Source: Metarhizium brunneum
Lineage: Eukaryota; Ascomycota; Sordariomycetes; Hypocreales; Clavicipitaceae
Direction: 5' to 3'
Assembly: GCF_013426205.1 (NCBI RefSeq)
Contig: NC_089425.1
Coordinates: 372,001-436,000, forward strand
Length of the DNA stretch: 64,000 nt
Part shown: positions 43,972-53,650 of the stretch, piece by piece
How the letters are laid out: every line of letters begins with the position of its first letter
Numbering within the stretch: the first letter of the stretch is position 1
Made by a program: the position numbers and the translations under genes
The notes under the pieces: model-generated
The model's database searches: none
What the model was told of the DNA's origin: nothing
Seen by the model: the letters and a program-made list of their open reading frames with translations, nothing else

Positions 43972-45143
43972 CTAGCTGGGAACCCCCCGGATGGCTCGTT
44001 TGACCAGAGCTTCTATCTGGTCCCAGCGTCTTCGCAGAGTTGCGCGCTGGGCGTCGTCTCCGACTGTGACGGCTCGAATGGCGCTCTTGACGTCGCGTAT
44101 CTCGTCCAGGAAGCGTGTCAAGACGGCCGCAAGCACGCGCTCTTTCTGAGGCTTGCCCTGCCGTCCTCCATTCGCCGCCCTCTGCGGCAGCTCGCCGGGA
44201 AAGTGACGCGCCAGGATATCCAGCGCGCCGTCGGGCAGATGCCACTGCTCGCCCGGCCCAACAACACACTCGTCAAAGCCCCGGGCCCGAAGCTCCGCCT
44301 GCTGCTCCGCGTCCAGCCCCGACAGGACAAAGGCGCCGAGATCAACCGTATCCCACGGGTTGTCGTCGAGCAGGAACCCGTACTCGGCCAGCAAGAAGTC
44401 GTTGGAGTGCTCGCCGTAGGAGAGGAAGACCTCGTCGCCCCTCGCGCAGGCCAGCGTCGCTGTCACCGTGTACGCCTCGGGCGAGAAGGCCACGGCGCAC
44501 CCCGGCACGCCCGCGTGGTTGAACATGTCGGCCACGGGCAGCAGCGCGAGCCGGTCCTCCCACGGGTACCCCAGCGTGGCGTCGGTCTCGTGGTAAAAGG
44601 CCCGCGTGCCGACGACGAACCAGCAGCGCAGGTAGGCGTCCCGCGCGACGCCGGGGAAGCCCTCGTGGAAGGCGGCCCAGTCGCGCTCCAGCGCCGTCTC
44701 CTGCCGGGCCACGAGCCTCCGCGCCTCCGCGGGCAGCAGGTCCCGGAGCCGGGGGTGCCAGAAGAGGGGCGTCGTCGCGGCGAAGCTCTGCAGCGAGGGC
44801 ATGGCGTCTCTGCGGAGGGCCGTCTCGGCGTCGCTGCCGGCCGCGAGCTGTGCGGCCAGCAGGCCGTGGATGGACGCCGACGGCAGTCTGGAGGAGATGG
44901 AGGCGGGCACCGAGTCGAGCCTGAGGATGGCCCCGGCGGGAATCGTCATGAGCACCTGGCCTGCCTGTGGGAAGCGGATTAGACGGCCGCGCTGGGAGGC
45001 TTGACGGTGTGCGCAGACGGAACCTTGATTGACCGCGTTGCCACGGCGCCGATTCCACGGCCGGGCATCTGCTGCGGCGCGATGCCGTCGAGCTCGACGC
45101 CCCGGGTGCGTGCCCAGCTGATCAGGGGCCCGAGGCTTTCCAT
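43972..45143 (-). CDS. SET-domain protein lysine methyltransferase (RKM/SETD3-like)
   Basis: Probable protein lysine methyltransferase of the split-SET Rubisco-methyltransferase-like class, which in fungi methylates ribosomal or elongation proteins. Exons 45143-45024 and 44964-43972 give 370 residues. The N-terminus MESLGPLISWARTRGVELDGI and GRGIGAVATRSIKAGQVLMTIP match the family opening; the long insert holds the helical iSET region; the core SET end shows LPVADMFNHAG (the NH motif) and GDEVFLSYGEHSNDFLLAEYGF (the YG...YGF motif). A short C-terminal substrate-binding region follows. The intron donor is GTTCCG, unusual, but splicing restores the alignment. An ATG eight codons earlier (45167) is an alternative start. 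GC content is very high. Its 5' end is 315 bp from the stop of the dehydrogenase on the same strand. Confidence 0.87.
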
Positions 45144-45233
45144 TTCCACACGCTGTCGCTGGGACAATCTCGGCGCTGGTAGGGTCGAGGTTGGATGCGA
45201 GGTGCAGACCGGGACGGGACGGGAGCAAGAAAC

Positions 45234-45258
45234 TCTAGAGTCTAGAGTCTAGAGTCTA
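45234..45258. repeat. TCTAGAG heptamer repeat
   Basis: Three full TCTAGAG units and a partial fourth in the short region upstream of the SET-domain gene. Each unit contains a TCTAGA palindrome. Confidence 0.85.
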
Positions 45259-45458
45259 CACACGCGCGAGTTGCAAGACTCGCGCCAATTGGCCAATCGT
45301 TGGCCCGCATCGCATCGGCTCGTTGGCGAGATTGGCGAAAGTGGGGATGCGGGACCGTCCCGAGATTCATCAACCCCATCAACGACTCGCGATTTCAGCC
45401 TCATTTACCAACAAGACTACATACACAGCAGCACCCCATTCGGCGACACCGACTGCAT

Positions 45459-46548
45459 CTACTTGGCAGCGACGGCAGCAATCTCATTCACAGGCGCCAG
45501 CGGCCTCCCTGTCCGAAAAAAGGCCCGCAGGTTCTCCAAACACTCCCTCTCTCCCCTCCTAAACGCCTCCGTCGTCACGGCCCCCATGTGCGGCTGGCAA
45601 ATGACCCTGTCGCTGGTCCTAAAGTAGTCGTTGATGTCCGGCTCGTTGACAAACACATCCAGCCCCGCGCGCGTGATCTTGCCGCTCTCCAGCCCCTGGA
45701 TGAGCGCCTCCTCGTCCACAATGGCACCACGCGCCGTGTTGACCAGAAAGGCGCCGTCCCTCATCAGCCCGACCTCCCTGTGGGAAATGAGATTCGTCGT
45801 GGCCTCAGTCAGCGGACAGTTGACGGACACCACGTCCGACTCGGACAGGAGCCGCTCGAGCGTGGGGCAGTAGGTCGCGGCGTGCCTGGCCTCCTCGGCG
45901 GGCGCCAGCCGGCGGCGGCTGTAGTACCGCACGGGCATGTTGAAGGCCGCCGCCTTGCGGGCGAGGTGCTTGCCGATGGTGCCCATGCCGACGATGCCCA
46001 GGGTCGAGCCGGACGGGTCGCGCGCGGGCACGAGGCCGGCCTTCCACGAGCCCGACCGGGCGCCTCGCTCGGCGCGGTGCGCGTCCCGGAGCACCGCCAG
46101 CGTCAGGAACATGGCCATGTCGGCCGTCGCCTCGGCCACGGCGTCGCGCGTGTTGCAGAACCACATGCCGCTGCGCGTCATCCAGTCGACGTCGAACTCG
46201 TCGTGGCCCGCCGACGCCGACGCGATGATCTTGCAGCTGGGCGCCAGCGGGCCCAGGAGCTCCTCGTCAAACGGCTCGAACTCGCTGGTCCCCACGCGGA
46301 TGATGAAGGCGTCTATCGGGCCGTTCTGCGCCACGTCCTGCGGTAGTTTGGCGAGTGCTTCCTGGCGGTTTTGAGCGTCGAGGACCTGCGCATGTTAGGA
46401 CGTGCAGTCTTGCCTTGGCTCTGTTCGAACAAGGGACAAGGTGTACGGAATACTCAAACTCGTGCTGGTAGTCGGCGACAAAGTCTTGGATGTGGTACTC
46501 TCTGGACCCCATGATGACCAGCCGAGGCTTTCTGGTTGCAGGTGCCAT
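45459..46548 (-). CDS. D-isomer-specific 2-hydroxyacid dehydrogenase
   Basis: NAD(P)-dependent oxidoreductase that interconverts 2-oxoacids and D-2-hydroxyacids. Exons 46548-46447 and 46385-45459 give 342 residues. The nucleotide motif GMGTIG is at 167-172 after LGIV. Catalytic residues are in place: Arg253 in NTARGAIVDEE, Glu282 in LDVFVNEP and His300 in QPHMGAVT. The first exon encodes MAPATRKPRLVIMG and the HEFEYS stretch; the 61-bp intron is in phase 0. It resembles fungal D-mandelate/glyoxylate-reductase-like enzymes, but substrate cannot be fixed from sequence. It is divergent from the 2-oxoadipate dioxygenase gene 1.1 kb away, whose product is a D-2-hydroxyacid; this is suggestive but not proof of a shared pathway. 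Confidence 0.92.
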
Positions 46549-47639
46549 GGTTGGCTGCTGTTGTGAAGAATGCACGACAGGGAGACAAACACATGGGTAA
46601 TGTGTGATGTTTCCAAGTAACTGGCACGGCAGAGCGGTGCGGCCTCACTGCAGGTTGACGGAAGCCGTGTAGAGCATCTGTGTTTGCTGACGCGAGGGGA
46701 AGATGCGCCTCCGAGCCGGCCGTGGCTCATGATGGTGGGGACGGGACGCAGACCCCCACCTGCCGCATGTAACAAGTGGTTATAGAATCTCTTTATCGGA
46801 TTGTTTGGATGGAAAGTGCAAAACATACCAGCTGCGTAGGCCATGCCACCATTTGGACCTTAGTCGAGTATATCGCGGCAAAGGTAATTGAACTGCTAGA
46901 AAAACACTCACCTGGACTTGACTTCGGGCCTGCAAATACACCCCGACGCAAGAAGCAGGTCTCCATTCCGGGGGTCCGACGAATCACGGATCCATCCGGC
47001 CCCGATATCGCCGGTGTCGTGACAATCTTGGCGTCCGCCGACCACCGGCCTGTGACGCGGCCAATTGATGGTGCTCCGTGTACCTCATTAGTTCACACTA
47101 GCCTAAGTCAAGGAGGCGAGGGCTTAGTGGCCGCAGCCTCTTGTCCGTTCGCACAAGCGCTGCATGTAAAAGACGGAAATTCTCCGTTCTGTCCATCACT
47201 GGTTTCGACGACGGCTCCGAAAGAATGAGAATAAGCCCAACATATCGTCACCACCATCTCTTCCTCAATCGGGACGATCCGTGCACAACCCCTGTCTACA
47301 TCTTCTTCATCTCCCTGAAACTTATCTCTCGATACCTTGATGTCGACATCTGCCTGTGTGCTCCGTATCGCTTCTCCACATCCCACCGGTGACGAGCCGG
47401 CGCCCGAAACCGGCATGCTTGTAAGCTGTTGCATACGTGATGCATCATGAGCCGACATGTCGCGTGTATCATCGGCTGCGTCCGCGTATAAAGAGGCTGG
47501 GATCCCACTCCGAGTGCCTCCACCTGTCATCCAGATACCTGAACCAATGGACCAACTCACATACAAAACACAAACTGATACCACCGCCGCCTTGCATGAG
47601 CAACAAACCCCAGCTGCATAAGCACAAGCACCCGTAATC
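46549..47639. other. Divergent promoter region of hydroxyacid dehydrogenase and HglS-type genes
   Basis: No gene seen in 1.09 kb. It contains a TATA box for the right-hand gene at 47487-47492. Minus-strand open stretches (47108-47725, 46395-46844) have no family resemblance. Confidence 0.5.
47487..47492 (+). promoter_or_regulatory. TATA box of the HglS-type gene
   Basis: TATAAA within GCGTATAAAGAGG, about 150 bp upstream of the ATG at 47640. Confidence 0.5.
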
Positions 47640-49052
47640 ATGCCCGCCAATGTTATCCAAGACTCCTTCGTGGACCCGGACGACCTTCGAACATGCTTCA
47701 CCCTGGCCATGTCGTCCATGTACAAATCCGAAGTCCCCCTTTACGGGGATCTCGTCCGCATCGTCTCCGACGTCAACCAGGAGACGCTACAGTCACGCCT
47801 CGATCCAAAAATACTCTCAATGCGCTACGGCGACGCCCTCGGCCCCTCGCCCAGGATCGACATTGAGCGCCACGGCGCAATTCGTCTCGGCACCGCCCGC
47901 GAGCTACACACCGTCAGACGCATCTTGGCCATCATCGGCCTGCACCCCGTCGGCTACTACGACCTCACGGCCGCCGGACTCCCCATGCACGCCACCTGTT
48001 TCCGACCAAAAACAAGAGAATCCCTGGCCAAAAACCCCTTCAGACTATTCGTCTCGGTCCTCCGACCAGAGCTCATCGAGGACGCCGCCGCCTCGGACCT
48101 CGCCCTAGACCTCCTCTCCAGTCGAAACATCTTCACCCCAGAACTCACGTCCCTCCTCGACAGGGCCGATTCGCAAAACGGCCGCCTCACACCCGCCCAG
48201 GGCACGCGCTTCGTCGCCGCCGCCATGGAGTCATTCAGGTGGCACGGCACCGCGGCCGCCTCCCCCCACGACTACGCGGCGCTCAGGGCGGCGCACCCCG
48301 TCCTCGCCGACGTGGCATGCTTTCCCTCCGCCCACGTGAACCACCTGACGCCCCGGACGCTGGACATTGCCTCCACCCAGGAGGCCATGAGGCGGGCGGG
48401 CCTGGAGGTCAAGGCCCGGATCGAGGGCCCCCCGGCGCGGAGATGCCCCATCCTGCTGCGCCAGACGAGCTTCCTGGCCGTCGAGGAGCCGGTCCGCTTC
48501 GCCGCCGACAACGGGGATGCGCGGGCCTCGCACAGAGCCAGGTTCGGCGAGGTCGAGGAGCGCGGCGCGGCCGTCACCCCCCGCGGGCGAAGGCTGTACG
48601 ACGCGCTGCTGGACGAGGCCATGGCCACGGCGGGCGCGCGAGCGTCCCCGGAGGCGCTGGACGACGCGGCGGCGAGGGTGTTTGCCAGGTACCCCGATAC
48701 GTGGGAGGACCTGAGGGCGCAGGACCTGGTGTACTTTGCGTACCGCGTCAGGGGCAGGCCGGCGGCGGTGGAACGCGCGGCGTACACGGTCGACGAGCTT
48801 GTGCGGCTGGGCGTCGTGGAAGCGAGCCCGATTACGTACGAGGACTTTTTGCCCCTGTCCGCCGCGGGCATCTTCCAGTCGAATCTGGGTGCCGGGCCGG
48901 CGCGGGCGTTGGATGCCGAGATGGATGTCGAGGGCCTGCAGGCCGTGCTTGGTGTTGGGCTGGGCGACGCGGATGATTTGTATCGCCGCCTTCGGGACGC
49001 CAGTGTCGACGAGTGCGCTGCGCAGCTTGGCGTAGAGATTTCCCTGGGGTAG
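47640..49052 (+). CDS. 2-oxoadipate dioxygenase/decarboxylase (HglS family, formerly DUF1338)
   Basis: Fe(II) enzyme that converts 2-oxoadipate to D-2-hydroxyglutarate in lysine catabolism in characterised homologues (HglS, YdcJ). It has 470 residues without introns. Family motifs in order: RHGAIRLGT with His78 (metal ligand), HPVGYYDLTAAGLPMHATCFRP (about 102-123), FPSAHVNHLTPRTLDI with His232/His235 (metal ligand region), RFGEVEERGAAVTPRGRRLYD with the Glu ligand around 304-308, and near the end PITYEDFLPLSAAGIFQSNLG. The ATG at 47640 directly precedes the conserved N-terminus, and a TATA box lies upstream. GC-rich codon use increases toward the 3' end. The neighbour in divergent orientation is a D-2-hydroxyacid dehydrogenase. 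Confidence 0.9.
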   Translation: MPANVIQDSFVDPDDLRTCFTLAMSSMYKSEVPLYGDLVRIVSDVNQETLQSRLDPKILSMRYGDALGPSPRIDIERHGAIRLGTARELHTVRRILAIIGLHPVGYYDLTAAGLPMHATCFRPKTRESLAKNPFRLFVSVLRPELIEDAAASDLALDLLSSRNIFTPELTSLLDRADSQNGRLTPAQGTRFVAAAMESFRWHGTAAASPHDYAALRAAHPVLADVACFPSAHVNHLTPRTLDIASTQEAMRRAGLEVKARIEGPPARRCPILLRQTSFLAVEEPVRFAADNGDARASHRARFGEVEERGAAVTPRGRRLYDALLDEAMATAGARASPEALDDAAARVFARYPDTWEDLRAQDLVYFAYRVRGRPAAVERAAYTVDELVRLGVVEASPITYEDFLPLSAAGIFQSNLGAGPARALDAEMDVEGLQAVLGVGLGDADDLYRRLRDASVDECAAQLGVEISLG

Positions 49053-49166
49053 GTGCTGCGAGAGATGGTGTGATTAGCAGTCACGGCGAGCAGAGTCGGG
49101 TCGAGTCTTGCAACCAAGACTGTGGAAATGAGATGATCATGCAGCTAGATACGTATATGTACATAA

Positions 49167-50615
49167 TTAGTCGCGCCCGATTTCTTCCCTCTCGTCCTCC
49201 CACGCCCCGTCCTCCTCCATTTGCTCATTCGCCTTGAACTCGGCATCGCCCGCCAAGCCCTCGCTGTCAAAGTCGTCAAAGTCCACGTCGCTGTAATTCT
49301 CGTCCTCGTCTTCTTCCTCTTCCTCGCCGTCCCCGTCGCCAGATTTCTTCTTCCTGGCCTCCTTTTCGGCCTTTTTCTTCTCCACATTAGCCTTTTGCTC
49401 TTTTCGGCGGGCCTCCTTCTCCTGCCTTCTCTTCTCCCATCGCTTCTCAAGTTCCCGAATCTCTTCGCGGCTCTTGTGCACGTACTCGTGCCACATGATC
49501 TTGCCGGCGCACAGTCCCTCTTCAACCTTGGTCAGTCGTAGGCGCATGCGGGGGCCCAGCTCGACGAGTTTGACGGCTCTTCGCTCCACGTTTTCTACTT
49601 CCTCTTCAGGTTCTTGGCCGGCTTGTTCGGCAGCCAGACGGGCTTTTGTTGACAATACTTTTCTGGGGGCGTTGTCGACAACTTCGACTTCCGCGTCCGT
49701 GTCGATCTCGCTGCCACTGGTAGCGTCCGTCATGTATCCGTCCCCTGTTTCACCCCCAATCATGTAGTCGGCAATGTCTTCGAGCTTGCCGAGGTTGGGC
49801 ATGCGCCCCTGCCTGCTTGACTTGGTTGTCATTAACTTTTCAGCGGCCTTGATTCGTCGCAGAGGTTTCGACACGGTGGTAGACTTTGTCGTGATGGCGT
49901 AGTGTCTGAAATTCACGATGAAGGTCCCGTCATCTTCCTCGGACTTTTCGCGATTCAGGAGGAGGACACGTCGGATTGTCTTGAGGGGGGTCTGTTGGGG
50001 ATTAATGGGGGGGAAGAGGGATTGGAAGACGGTGGTGGCGAGAGATTCGAGATGTTTGGGGACCTTGGACTTGGAGTCGGCACCTGGTGAGGTGAAGTTG
50101 TTCATGACAAGCTATACAAATTTTTTACCCCAAGTTAGCGATTTTTGCATTCCGCGCACGGGAATACGAGTAACTAAACGTACCAGCGGGGGCGTCAAGA
50201 ATTCTTTCCCACCACCTCTGGGGTGTTTCTGAACCCTCTGAACATCTCTGCAAAGCGAATACTTTTCAACGCGGAAATGCATTGTCGGACCTCGCGGCGC
50301 AAGCGCCATCCTCAAGTTGGTGTTGCCCGTCTCTGAGCGGGAAAACAGCATCAGATGAGTAACACCAAGAGGCCCGCACATGACAACGTAGTCCTTCAAC
50401 TTGTTCCCCCTTCGCTCCTTCAACCGACTGGCCGTACCGGGTTCCATGACTTTGCGCACATCGGCGGCCAACTGGCTGATGCTGGGACCGACCTCACCCG
50501 CGCCGATCCTGATGACCATGCTCTTGGGATCGCGAGCAGTGGCATGGCCCGCTGCGGCTGTCTCCGGATTGTTGGCACCAACATGCGTTCTCTTCTTTGT
50601 TCGTCTTCGCGCCAT
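49167..50615 (-). CDS. SSF1: Ribosome biogenesis protein SSF1 (Peter Pan/Brix family)
   Basis: Nucleolar 60S-subunit assembly factor acting in pre-27S rRNA processing. Exons 50615-50184 and 50111-49167 give 458 residues. The N-terminus MARRRTKKRTHV is basic; the Brix domain covers about 25-300 with DYVVMCGPLGVTHLMLFSRSE, NLRMALAPRGPTMHFRVEKYSL, FLTPPLLVMNNF (across the intron) and TIRRVLLLNREKSEEDDGTFIVNFRHYAI. Then comes LVELGPRMRLRLTKVEEGL, the last Brix strand, a long Lys/Glu coiled coil (about 345-405) and an acidic C-terminus. The 72-bp intron ends in TATAG. It is divergent from RRP3, another ribosome-biogenesis gene, across 345 bp. Confidence 0.94.
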
Positions 50616-50960
50616 GATTGTTGGCTTGTGACAGAGGACTGAGGTTTAGTCAGTGACAAGCTGAGGCTGAAATATATGATTCGTGATAGAAATGAAGGTT
50701 TCGCAGACAAAAAAAATTGAGTGGGGAAACTGACGATAAGAAGCGAATTGTCTCGTTTGGGCCAATCCACATGCACGATAAGCACGGCCCCGCTGAAATT
50801 TTCCCGTCTACCCTGTCACACAAAAAATGGGCATGGCCAGAGGCTGTCCTCTATATAACCAACCCATCACATTATTCAACAGTCAATTCTTTTGCCGATT
50901 GATTGAGCGGCCCTGGTACCTCCGCTTTGTCTCTGTTGGTCGCAAGAACTTTTGACAGCC
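50616..50960. promoter_or_regulatory. Bidirectional promoter of SSF1 and RRP3
   Basis: The 345 bp between the two ATGs must carry both promoters. It includes TGAAATTTTC at 50794-50803, close to the RRPE element (TGAAAATTTT) of yeast ribosome-biogenesis genes, and a TATA-like TATATAA at about 50,852. No clear PAC element (GATGAG) was found. Confidence 0.4.
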
Positions 50961-52458
50961 ATGGGCGATATCAAAAGGAGAAAGGTTGCTCATGGCGCTC
51001 AGAACAACCGCCATGTGCCCATGAGCAGTCCCCCACGAGCTCCGTCTTCAGAACCCGAGGCTTCGAGTGATCAAGAAGAATCAGCAACTCTTGATGAAGC
51101 TGCTGCAGAGGAATCCGATACTCAACCCAAGACTTTCAAAGAGCTGGTAAGCATAGCAGATGCCCTTGTCCTAGGCCTCTGCTCTCGTTCAATGCTCACC
51201 AATCTAGGGAATCGTCGACTCGTTATGCGAAGCCTGTGAATCTCTCAACTACAAATTCCCGACCCCCATCCAAGAAAAGTCCATCCCCGTCGCCTTGCAG
51301 GATCGTGATATTATCGGTCTCGCCGAAACTGGTAGCGGAAAGACGGCTGCATTCGCGCTTCCAATTTTGCAAGCTCTCCTCGACAAACCTCAGCCATTAT
51401 TCGGCCTCGTCCTCGCCCCGACCCGAGAACTGGCGCATCAAATTGGCCAGGCATTCGAAGCTCTGGGGTCATCAATATCACTACGATGTGCCGTTATTGT
51501 CGGCGGCTTAGACATGGTCCCCCAAGCCGTTGCGCTTGGAAAGAAGCCGCACATCATCGTCGCCACCCCTGGACGACTGGTGGACCACCTCGAAAAGACA
51601 AAGGGATTCTCACTACGCACACTGAAGTACCTGGTTATGGACGAAGCCGACCGTCTGCTAGACATGGACTTTGGTCCCGCGATTGACAAGCTGCTCAAAT
51701 TCATCCCGCGCGAACGACGGACCTACCTCTTCTCCGCGACACTCAGTTCCAAAGTCGAAAGCCTGCAGCGGGCCAGTTTGCGAGACCCCGTTCGCGTCAG
51801 CGTCAGCAGCAACAAGTACCAAACTGTGTCAACGCTTCTGCAGAACCTGCTCGTCGTCCCACAGAAGCGCAAGGACACGTATCTCATCTACCTAGTCAAC
51901 GAATTCGCCGGCAAGTCCACCATCGTCTTCACACGCACCGTGTGGGAAACCCAAAGACTCGCAATCCTGCTCCGCACTCTCGGGTTCGGCGCCATTCCTC
52001 TGCACGGCCAGCTCTCGCAATCTTCTCGCCTCGGCGCCCTCAACAAATTCCGCTCCGGAACCCGCGACATCCTCGTTGCCACCGATGTTGCGGCCCGTGG
52101 TCTGGACATTTCCAAAGTCGACGTCGTCCTCAATTACGACCTGCCGCAGGACTCGAAAACCTACATCCACAGAGTCGGCCGAACGGCGCGAGCGGGCAAG
52201 TCCGGTATCGCAATCAGCTTGGTGACGCAGTACGACATCGAAATATTCCAGCGCATCGAGGCCGCGCTGGGCAAGAAGCTGGACATTTACCCCACCGAGA
52301 AGGAGGAAGTCCTGGCGTTCCAGCACCGCGTCGAAGAGGCGCAAAGGGAGGCGAGAATCGAAATGAAGAGCCTGTCCGAGAAAAAGGACAGGAGGGGCAA
52401 GGGAATCAAGGGCACTGGCAAGAGGCATCGCGACGATATGGACAAAGAAGAGGGTTAG
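50961..52458 (+). CDS. RRP3: DEAD-box ATP-dependent RNA helicase RRP3 (DDX47)
   Basis: Nucleolar RNA helicase required for 18S rRNA maturation. Exons 50961-51146 and 51208-52458 give 478 residues. The N-terminal 55 residues are acidic and Ser-rich. Helicase motifs: Q motif [12 protein letters not shown] (AETGSGKT), Ia (PTRELAHQ), GG, Ib (TPGRL), II (DEAD), III (SAT), IV (IVFTRT), V ([10 protein letters not shown]) and VI (HRVGRTAR). [20 protein letters not shown] before the Q motif and [30 protein letters not shown] after motif VI are RRP3/DDX47-specific, separating it from DBP-type helicases. The C-terminus is Lys/Arg/Gly-rich. The ATG at 50961 is the first in-frame ATG. It shares its promoter region with SSF1. 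Confidence 0.95.
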
Positions 52459-53173
52459 AATCGCTAGCCACGTAATACCATAGTTTAACATATTGCTCCC
52501 ATGCGCAGTAGAAATCATGTATGGCCCATTAAGTGCGTGGATGCATACAATAAGTAGCAGCTTCAGGGATCCCGGCGGTGCACTGATCCATGATTAATCG
52601 TCTTCCAACTACACATTCTTTCAACCCCAGAAATGGCCCTCACTTAAAGAATAAGAAAGCTCTTTATTTCTTTTAAAGTTGAGTTAAAGGGAAGCCTGGT
52701 AGGTAGAGCGCCGGCGAACTCAATACATGCGAGAAGCTATCACACATTCGGTGAGGCATGTCCTTGGTTTTCAGGCCGTTTGGCCTGTTCTACGAAGCTG
52801 GCAATATTCATATTCCGAACAACAACTCCGGTATTTACATAGCCTAGTATCATCCCCTACGATGCGGCATGCTGCCAGTTTACAACGCCATCCAGCCCCT
52901 GTCATCTACTAGGCTATGAGTTCTCGCGATCCTGGTTCCTAAACACACTGCTACACTGCGTTATTCCATCTCGCAGTTTGGGAGCAAGTCAAAAAATCCA
53001 TACACCTACGTTGGACCAATAATGCGCATTCATGAAATGAGTTCATTATACAATATTTCCCAACCTAGCAGCGCCGCTTGTCCCGAATATAAAAATACAT
53101 ATCACAAGTTCGCACACCTGTCCCGTGCGCAATATCCTATATCCTCTGAACGCAATTCAAGGCATGCTCCGCC
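52459..53173. other. Region between RRP3 and HIR3 3' ends
   Basis: No gene seen in 0.7 kb between two converging genes. The sequence is AT-richer than its neighbours. No repeat or RNA gene recognised. Confidence 0.5.
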
Positions 53174-53650
53174 TTAGTCCTCTTCTTCCTCGGCCTCCTC
53201 CTCTTCTTCTTCTCCTTCTTCAGCTTCCTCCTCATCATTCCCTTCCTCGTCTTCTTCCTCTTCTGCATCGCCCTCTTCCTCCTCGGCTTCCTCCTCGGCT
53301 TCCTCGTCTACTTCTTCGCCACCCTCCTCCTCTTCATCATCATCTTCTTCACCCTCACCCTCAATCTCTTCTATACCGGCCATCTCTGTATCCTCATTGT
53401 CTTCCTCTTCTTCCTCTACCTCCTCTTCGGCTTCTTCCTGCTCGCCTTCCTCTTCCTCGGGATCTTCCTCATCCACCTCCTGTTCAACTTCTATTTCCTC
53501 ACCCTCATCTCCTTCGTCTTCCTCCTCTTCTGCCTCTAGTTCTTCAACTTCAATTTCCTCGCCACCCTCCTCCTCCTCCTCCTCCTCCTCCTCGTCGTCG
53601 GGCTCCTCTTCATCTTCCTCGGCGTCTTCGCTGTCCGCTTCGTCCCCACT
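53174..53650. repeat. GAG/GAA low-complexity tract coding acidic tail of HIR3
   Basis: On the plus strand this is a long C/T-rich purine-pyrimidine-biased tract (CTC/TTC triplets). It encodes a nearly continuous Glu/Asp run at the C-terminus of HIR3. It is a likely site of length variation and of assembly error. Confidence 0.8.

Noticed and set aside
43972..45058. Alternative frames over the SET-domain gene
   Set aside because: They arise from the very high GC content; only the frame with NH and YG...YGF motifs has family support.
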